Source: Clostridia bacterium | Lineage (GTDB): Bacteria; Bacillota; Clostridia; Oscillospirales; Acutalibacteraceae | Direction: 5' to 3' | Assembly (NCBI GenBank): GCA_017516315.1 | Contig: JAFXDE010000047.1 | Location: 1-35,845 of the forward strand | DNA length: 35,845 nucleotides | In this document: positions 31,723-35,845 of the stretch, piece by piece | Layout: every line of letters begins with the position of its first letter | How positions within the stretch are numbered: position 1 is the stretch's first letter | The notes under the pieces: generated by a model | Seen by the model: only the letters and a program-made list of their open reading frames with translations | The model's database searches: none | Told to the model about the DNA's origin: nothing | Made by a program: the position numbers and the translations under genes

Positions 31723-32661
31723 TTATTTATTGCCGAGAATGATTTCGGCATCGATTTTTCCCGTAAAGCTGTTGCTTTCCGTGATAAGCTCCTTTTCGTT
31801 ATCGGTATCAAAAACTATTCCGTATGTCGGTGAATCGCTTTCCTCGGAGGAAATAAAGAAATTATTCCTTACCTCCAGATTGCGCACCTGAGAACGGAAG
31901 CTTATATAGCCTCTGCTCTTTCCGAAGAGACCTGAGGGACCGTCAAAGATATTGCTTTCGATAAAAATTCCGCTGTGATTACAGTCACCGTGATGACCGA
32001 CAGCAGGGAAGCCGGCACATTTGAATATGTTGTTTGCTATTATAACATTACTGCATACCGTGTCATCCTTACAGAAATCGATAAGGGTACCGTCGCAGTT
32101 GTAAACAGGTCCGTAGGAGCCGTCACGGGCAAGGTCGAGCTGAATCTGCTCATTATAAATGTTATCGGGAATGACAGTATATGTAGGTCCGTCGAAAACA
32201 CAGTTTGCCACTATAGCATTTGCTGTGGAATTGAGCTCTATCATGTGCCAACGGGAGCAGTTACGGAAACGGCAGCCTTCGATACGGATGTTACGGCAGT
32301 GTACTGTGTTTACGAGTGTCGAATGCTCGGTGAGCTTTTCGTTTCCGTCGAAGATACCGCCCGAAATGACTACATCGTGAGTACCCTCGTAGCCGCCCCA
32401 CCCGGGCTCGGAGTAGGAGGCGAGGAGATATCTCGTAAGAGGCTCGCTTTTGTCGCTTCTTAAAATTACGGCCTTATCGGAGAGTCTGAAAACCTGATGA
32501 GAATAAAAGATAAGCGCCGCAGAAATGAGATAAGTACCGTCGGGAAAATATACGGTACCCCCGTCCTTTACCCGGTCTATGCACTGCTGAAGCGCCTTAG
32601 TATCATCGTGGATACCGTCGGCGAAAACATTTCGGTTATCTGTGACTTTGATAAATTTCAT
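31723..32661 (-). CDS. Right-handed beta-helix (pectate lyase/GH28-like) protein
   Basis: 312 aa. The N-terminus DGIHDDTKALQQCIDRVKDG with a following GGTVYFPDGTYLIS is the usual entry of pectate_lyase_3/GH28 helices. It is followed by repeating parallel-helix turns rich in Asn (IEGCRFRNCS, IVANCVFDG, IIANNIFKC, FIESNIFDG, VRNNFF). No signal peptide is visible, so it may be cytosolic or exported by another route. It may cleave or bind a uronic-acid or related polysaccharide. No catalytic triad can be assigned with confidence. It has its own promoter and is divergent from the inositol-phosphatase-like gene. Confidence 0.78.
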   Translation of the reverse strand: MKFIKVTDNRNVFADGIHDDTKALQQCIDRVKDGGTVYFPDGTYLISAALIFYSHQVFRLSDKAVILRSDKSEPLTRYLLASYSEPGWGGYEGTHDVVISGGIFDGNEKLTEHSTLVNTVHCRNIRIEGCRFRNCSRWHMIELNSTANAIVANCVFDGPTYTVIPDNIYNEQIQLDLARDGSYGPVYNCDGTLIDFCKDDTVCSNVIIANNIFKCAGFPAVGHHGDCNHSGIFIESNIFDGPSGLFGKSRGYISFRSQVRNLEVRNNFFISSEESDSPTYGIVFDTDNEKELITESNSFTGKIDAEIILGNK

Positions 32662-32693
32662 AGCTGTTCTCCTTTTTTTGGATCAGTATACTT

Positions 32694-32722
32694 ATTATAA
32701 TACAATAAAGCTGTCAGTACAA
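32694..32722 (-). promoter_or_regulatory. Promoter of the beta-helix gene
   Basis: On the minus strand TTGTAC (32722-32717), 17-bp spacer, TATAAT (32699-32694), with an AAGGAG RBS before the ATG at 32661. Confidence 0.7.
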
Positions 32723-32752
32723 CAGTTTTTTATATCTGAAGGCACTTTAAAT

Positions 32753-32781
32753 TTGATTTTACGTGAAGGCTATGGTATAAT
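32753..32781 (+). promoter_or_regulatory. Promoter of the inositol-monophosphatase-like gene
   Basis: TTGATT (32753-32758), 17-bp spacer, TATAAT (32776-32781). Confidence 0.7.
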
Positions 32782-32814
32782 GCCCTTGAAATATTTTGCT
32801 GAGGGGTAATGATT

Positions 32815-33573
32815 ATGCTTGATAAAATAACAGGAACAGTAAAGGAAGCAGGCGGGATTATTCTTTCTGCCCATAACCGTGAGTCAGCCGTTACTGCTAA
32901 GGAGGGCAAGAAAAACTTTGTAACGAAATTCGATGTGGCCGTGCAGGACTTTCTTTTTAAAGAGCTGGCTAAGGCATTTCCGGAAGCTGAATTCGTCGGC
33001 GAGGAGAGCGAAAACGATTTCGGAAGCAAGGCACTGAGATTTATAATCGACCCTATTGACGGCACTACGAATTTTATGCAGGATTACCGCTGCAGCTGTA
33101 TATCTGTAGCTCTTTGTGAGGGTAATGATATTATAGCAGGTGTCGTATATAACCCCTATACTGATGAAATCTTCAGCGCGGAAAAGGGTAAGGGCGCATA
33201 TCTTAACGGTGTAAAAATAAAAGTGAGCAGCAGACCCCTTTCTGACGGATTGGCTCTTTTCGGAACATCGCCCTATCATCCCGAAAACACAGATGAAACC
33301 TTTGCTCTTTTAAGAAGGGTATTTGATTTTTCACGGGATATAAGAAGAAGCGGCTCGGCTGCCTACGATATATGTATGATAGCCTGCGGAAGATGTGAGG
33401 TATTTTTTGAGAAGGCCTTACAGCCCTGGGATATTGCCGCAGGAACGCTTATTTTAAAGGAAGCGGGCGGTGTCGCATTGAATTACGAGGGAAATGAAAT
33501 CAGCTTTTCCTGTCCTAATGATGTGGTTTTTGCAAACCCCGAAGCCTATAAGGAATTTATAACCTTACTTTAA
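32815..33573 (+). CDS. Inositol monophosphatase family protein
   Basis: 252 aa. The family signatures are complete: GEESEND (Glu metal ligand, about 63-69), DPIDGTTNFM (about 81-90) and WDIAAGTLILKEAGG (about 203). These bind Mg2+ and act on sugar or inositol phosphates, or on 3'-phosphoadenosine phosphate in related enzymes. The protein is soluble. The start at 32815 has GAGGGG 8 nt upstream; the earlier in-frame ATG (32809) would be only 2 nt from that site. It stands alone. Confidence 0.9.
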   Translation: MLDKITGTVKEAGGIILSAHNRESAVTAKEGKKNFVTKFDVAVQDFLFKELAKAFPEAEFVGEESENDFGSKALRFIIDPIDGTTNFMQDYRCSCISVALCEGNDIIAGVVYNPYTDEIFSAEKGKGAYLNGVKIKVSSRPLSDGLALFGTSPYHPENTDETFALLRRVFDFSRDIRRSGSAAYDICMIACGRCEVFFEKALQPWDIAAGTLILKEAGGVALNYEGNEISFSCPNDVVFANPEAYKEFITLL

Positions 33574-33703
33574 TTTTTCTCTTCGGTAATAATTTACATA
33601 TATTTAATCATCCATTTTTGCTTTGTTTACTATTTTTATTTTATAATAAAGCTGTAGAAAATCAGCAAAGATTTTCGGATATTGAAATGAGAGGATGTTA
33701 AAT

Positions 33704-34474
33704 GTGAAGATTACCTGGTACGGAACAGCTACCGTAAGTATTGATGACGGAAAAACCAAGCTTCTTTTCGACCCCTTTGTGCGAATGAACAAGCATCTTG
33801 AAACCACACCTATCGAAGGCTTTACGGGCTTCGATGCGGTTCTTGTCACCCACGGACATTTTGATCATATATACAGCATCCCTGCTCTGGCGGAAAAGGA
33901 TAAGAATGTGCCTTTTTACTGTACGGAAACTCCTAAGAAAACTCTTGTGTCAAAGGGCGTTCCCGAGGAGCGTATAAAAAAAGTAAAGCCTGATGATGTG
34001 TTCAGAATAGGGGATTTTACTATCCGTGTGCGCCGCTTCAGACATATTATCTTTGACCCCCTTTATATTCTTTCCGTAGTGCCCAAATGCGTAGTGGGCT
34101 TTCCCCGTCTGTTCTGGCAGGCATATATGAATCATCAGATGCCCGAGGGCGGAGAAATAGTCGCTTATGAGATTGAAGCGGAGGGTAAAAAGATTTTTCT
34201 TACAGGCTCATTCCGAGAGCATCCCGAGGAATTTTATCCCGAGAATGTGGATATGCTTATTCTCGCTAACGGCGGAAGTGTTTTCGTGCCGGAAAAAACG
34301 AAGGAGTTCATAGACAGGTATCATCCGAAGAAAATTTTCGTAGACCATTTTGATGACGCTTTTCCGCCTCTTACGAGGAATGTAAGCGTAAAAAGACTTA
34401 AAAGCACAGTGGAAAAAAATCATCCCGAAATTGAGTTTATCGTTCCGGAAATCTGCAAAGCAGTTGAGCTGTAA
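33704..34474 (+). CDS. Metallo-beta-lactamase-fold hydrolase (L-ascorbate-lactonase-like)
   Basis: 256 aa. The N-terminus KITWYGTATVSIDDGKTKLL with FDPF is typical of the UlaG/beta-lactamase_2-type MBL fold, followed by VTHGHFDH (His50, His52, Asp54, His55 metal site), KIFLTGSF, and FVDHFDD near the end. Likely a Zn- or Mn-dependent hydrolase with unknown substrate. I chose the GTG at 33704, 9 nt after GAGAGG, because the ATG at 33695 directly touches that site. No operon partner. The 380-bp gap after it contains a terminator-like hairpin and the rpsL promoter. Confidence 0.82.
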   Translation: MKITWYGTATVSIDDGKTKLLFDPFVRMNKHLETTPIEGFTGFDAVLVTHGHFDHIYSIPALAEKDKNVPFYCTETPKKTLVSKGVPEERIKKVKPDDVFRIGDFTIRVRRFRHIIFDPLYILSVVPKCVVGFPRLFWQAYMNHQMPEGGEIVAYEIEAEGKKIFLTGSFREHPEEFYPENVDMLILANGGSVFVPEKTKEFIDRYHPKKIFVDHFDDAFPPLTRNVSVKRLKSTVEKNHPEIEFIVPEICKAVEL

Positions 34475-34582
34475 TTCGAAAAAAATATTACCCTGCCCCC
34501 TCGTAGGGAAGTATTCATTTTCTGAAAAAAGTCCCTGTATTTTTGCGGAAGCAACGGAAGGTGACAGCTATACTTAAGACCG

Positions 34583-34632
34583 AAAACAGATGTGTTAAAG
34601 TTGATTTCAACTGAAATACATCTGTTTTATTA
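34583..34632 (+). terminator. Terminator in the gap before rpsL
   Basis: AAAACAGATGT (34583-34593) pairs with ACATCTGTTTT (34618-34628), with an inner AGTTGA/TCAACT hairpin, then ATTATT. The rest of 34475-34779 shows no gene that I can support. Confidence 0.65.
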
Positions 34633-34779
34633 TTAAAAGTAAGCCGTGTTCTCTTGTGCATTACTACCGAATAATCTTCGTTACATTAGTCAAAAATACC
34701 TACAAATCTTGCCTCATAACGGCAGAAAATGGACAAGTATACAATCTTTATGCCTTAAGGGTCACTTTTGAAAAAAATC

Positions 34780-34808
34780 TTGACAAAAATTTCTTTTTAT
34801 TGTATATT
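34780..34808 (+). promoter_or_regulatory. str operon promoter (rpsL)
   Basis: TTGACA (34780-34785), 17-bp spacer, TATATT (34803-34808), about 50 nt before the rpsL start. Confidence 0.85.
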
Positions 34809-34856
34809 ATTAAGGCATGCGATTATGCAAAATTTCAAAGAAAGGAGATGCTACAT

Positions 34857-35279
34857 TTGCCTACCTTTAACCAGTTAGTTCGTAACGGTAGAGAAACACT
34901 CGTAAAGAAGCCGAAGGCTCCTGCTCTTCTCAAAGGCCTCAACTCAAAGAGAAATGTTATGACAGACCATAACTCTCCTCAGAAGCGCGGCGTTTGCACA
35001 GCAGTTAAGACAGCTACACCGAAAAAGCCTAACTCTGCTCTTCGTAAGATCGCCAGAGTTCGTCTTACAAACGGAATCGAAGTTTCAGCTTACATTCCCG
35101 GCGTAGGTCACAACCTTCAGGAGCACAGCGTTGTTCTTATCCGTGGCGGTAGAGTTAAGGACCTTCCCGGTGTGCGTTACCATATCGTACGCGGTACACT
35201 CGATACTCAGGGTGTTAACGGAAGAATGCAGAGCCGTTCAAAGTACGGTGCAAAGCGTCCTAAGGCTGCCAAAAAATAA
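34857..35279 (+). CDS. rpsL: 30S ribosomal protein S12
   Basis: 140 aa, the full S12 length. [12 protein letters not shown], the basic [16 protein letters not shown] and the conserved [20 protein letters not shown] and GVRYHIVRG are all present. The gene starts at a TTG (34857-34859), 9 nt after AAAGGAG; the longer frame from 34656 runs through the promoter and is not real. S12 sits in the decoding centre of the small subunit. Lys43-region residues ([11 protein letters not shown]), where streptomycin resistance arises, look wild-type. It is the first gene of the str operon. Confidence 0.97.
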   Translation: MPTFNQLVRNGRETLVKKPKAPALLKGLNSKRNVMTDHNSPQKRGVCTAVKTATPKKPNSALRKIARVRLTNGIEVSAYIPGVGHNLQEHSVVLIRGGRVKDLPGVRYHIVRGTLDTQGVNGRMQSRSKYGAKRPKAAKK

Positions 35280-35479
35280 TTCGGTGAAATTCCGGATAAA
35301 TCTTTTTAATTAATTCCGTAGTCAGACGGAAAAGCTATGAATTGACAAATCTTCTTGCAGGCAGACTCTTTGAGTCTAAGCGAGAGTGTATATATATTGT
35401 ATATGCCTCTCATTTGGTGCCGACGGGAATTTGTCACTCGAGTACCTATGATATCATTACTATGAAGGAGGGAAGCGCA
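35280..35479 (+). promoter_or_regulatory. Structured rpsL-rpsG intercistronic region
   Basis: 200 nt without a gene, long for this junction. TGACAAAT (35343-35350) pairs with ATTTGTCA (35429-35436), closing a multi-branched fold. Inside are AGACTC/GAGTCT (35363-35368 with 35372-35377) and GAGAG/CTCTC (35382-35386 with 35407-35411). Upstream lies TTCCG/CGGAA (about 35314-35330). A GGAGGG RBS precedes the GTG of rpsG. This looks like an S7-binding autoregulatory site, as known for the E. coli str operon, though not shown here. Confidence 0.5.
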
Positions 35480-35845
35480 GTGCCAAGAAGAGGCCAGATA
35501 GCAAAACGTGATGTTTTGCCCGATCCGCTTTACAATTCAAAACTTGTAACACGTCTTATCAACAGCGTTATGTATGACGGTAAGAAGGGTGTTGCTCAGA
35601 AAATTGTTTATGATGCATTTGACATCATCAAGGAAAAGACCGGTAAGGAGCCCCTCGAAGTTTTCGAGGCTGCTATGGAGAACGTAATGCCCTTACTCGA
35701 AGTTAAGGCTCGCCGTGTAGGTGGTTCTACTTATCAGGTTCCCATGGATGTCCGTCCCGAAAGAAGACAGACACTCGGTCTTCGTTGGATTACTCTTTAC
35801 AGCCGTCAGCGTTCAGAAAGAACAATGAAGGAAAGACTTGCCAAC
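35480..35845 (+). CDS. rpsG: 30S ribosomal protein S7 (3' end beyond the window)
   Basis: 122 codons are present without a stop, about 80 percent of S7 (~156 aa). The start is GTG (35480-35482), preceded by AAGGAGGG. The protein begins [20 protein letters not shown] and contains [20 protein letters not shown] and [12 protein letters not shown], the S7 signature. S7 nucleates the 3' domain of 16S rRNA and in several bacteria represses its own operon. It lacks an upstream promoter, so it is transcribed with rpsL. Confidence 0.97.
   Translation, partial: MPRRGQIAKRDVLPDPLYNSKLVTRLINSVMYDGKKGVAQKIVYDAFDIIKEKTGKEPLEVFEAAMENVMPLLEVKARRVGGSTYQVPMDVRPERRQTLGLRWITLYSRQRSERTMKERLAN

Noticed and set aside
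34656-34856. Extended 5' reading frame of rpsL
   Set aside because: It runs through the -35/-10 promoter (34780-34808); a TTG start with a good RBS at 34857 gives the exact S12 N-terminus.
1-35845. CRISPR array or tRNA genes
   Set aside because: I found no regularly spaced 25-40-bp identical repeats with unique spacers, and no cloverleaf with a T-loop GGTTCRA.

Overview
The window looks like a chromosomal segment of an anaerobic, gut-type Clostridia (Oscillospiraceae/Ruminococcaceae-like). The evidence is the low-to-moderate GC, strong GGAGG ribosome-binding sites, TTGACA/TATAAT promoters, oxygen-sensitive [FeFe] hydrogenases, GPH, MATE, SpoU and Fic genes of Firmicute type, and the start of a str ribosomal operon (rpsL, rpsG) at the right edge. 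Genus-level assignment is inference.

Layout. 1-2721 is a scrapyard of mobile and degraded DNA: an N-terminally truncated tyrosine integrase, a sulfatase 3' fragment, the last codons of a SLOG-like gene, one intact AAA_14/DUF4143 ATPase, and a TnpV 3' fragment. 2722-5456 is a translationally coupled permease/amidohydrolase pair (minus strand). 5519-8120 holds a Fic protein with repeated operators, a SLOG-fold protein behind a structured leader with a terminator, and a divergent XRE regulator. 8124-16693 (minus) is a seven-gene sialic acid operon: ROK kinase, YhcH-type protein, sialidase without a signal peptide, GPH transporter, AGE-family epimerase, NanA-type lyase and SGNH esterase. 16927-22002 (plus) is a divergent hydrogen-sensing operon: strong promoter, about 190-nt structured leader, two tandem [2Fe-2S] thioredoxin-like proteins, a PAS-containing group C [FeFe] hydrogenase (HydS type), a SpoIIE-type PP2C phosphatase and a group B-like [FeFe] hydrogenase. 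22078-34474 is a mixed region: two XRE regulators, PAP2, MATE, SpoU methyltransferase, a secreted GH78-like protein, two exported metallophosphoesterases, a beta-helix protein, an inositol-monophosphatase-like enzyme and an MBL-fold hydrolase. 34780 to the end is rpsL and the 5' part of rpsG, separated by an unusually long structured spacer.

How they fit together. The sialic operon reads as uptake of sialosides, cytosolic desialylation, cleavage of Neu5Ac, epimerisation of ManNAc to GlcNAc, and phosphorylation by a ROK kinase. This resembles the Bacteroides-type route rather than the NanK/NanE route. Two of its core genes carry single lesions: an in-frame TAG in the lyase just before the Schiff-base lysine, and a one-base frameshift in the transporter. 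Either the pathway is decaying in this strain, the assembly has errors, or (for the TAG) the codon is suppressed; none of the 30 intact genes here uses TAG as a stop. The hydrogenase operon has the composition expected of an H2-sensing and signalling unit.

The most interesting non-coding signals are two leader RNAs (upstream of the SLOG gene and of the hydrogenase operon), operator repeats at fic, a recurring CCCCTGACTT hairpin at gene ends, and the folded rpsL-rpsG spacer.
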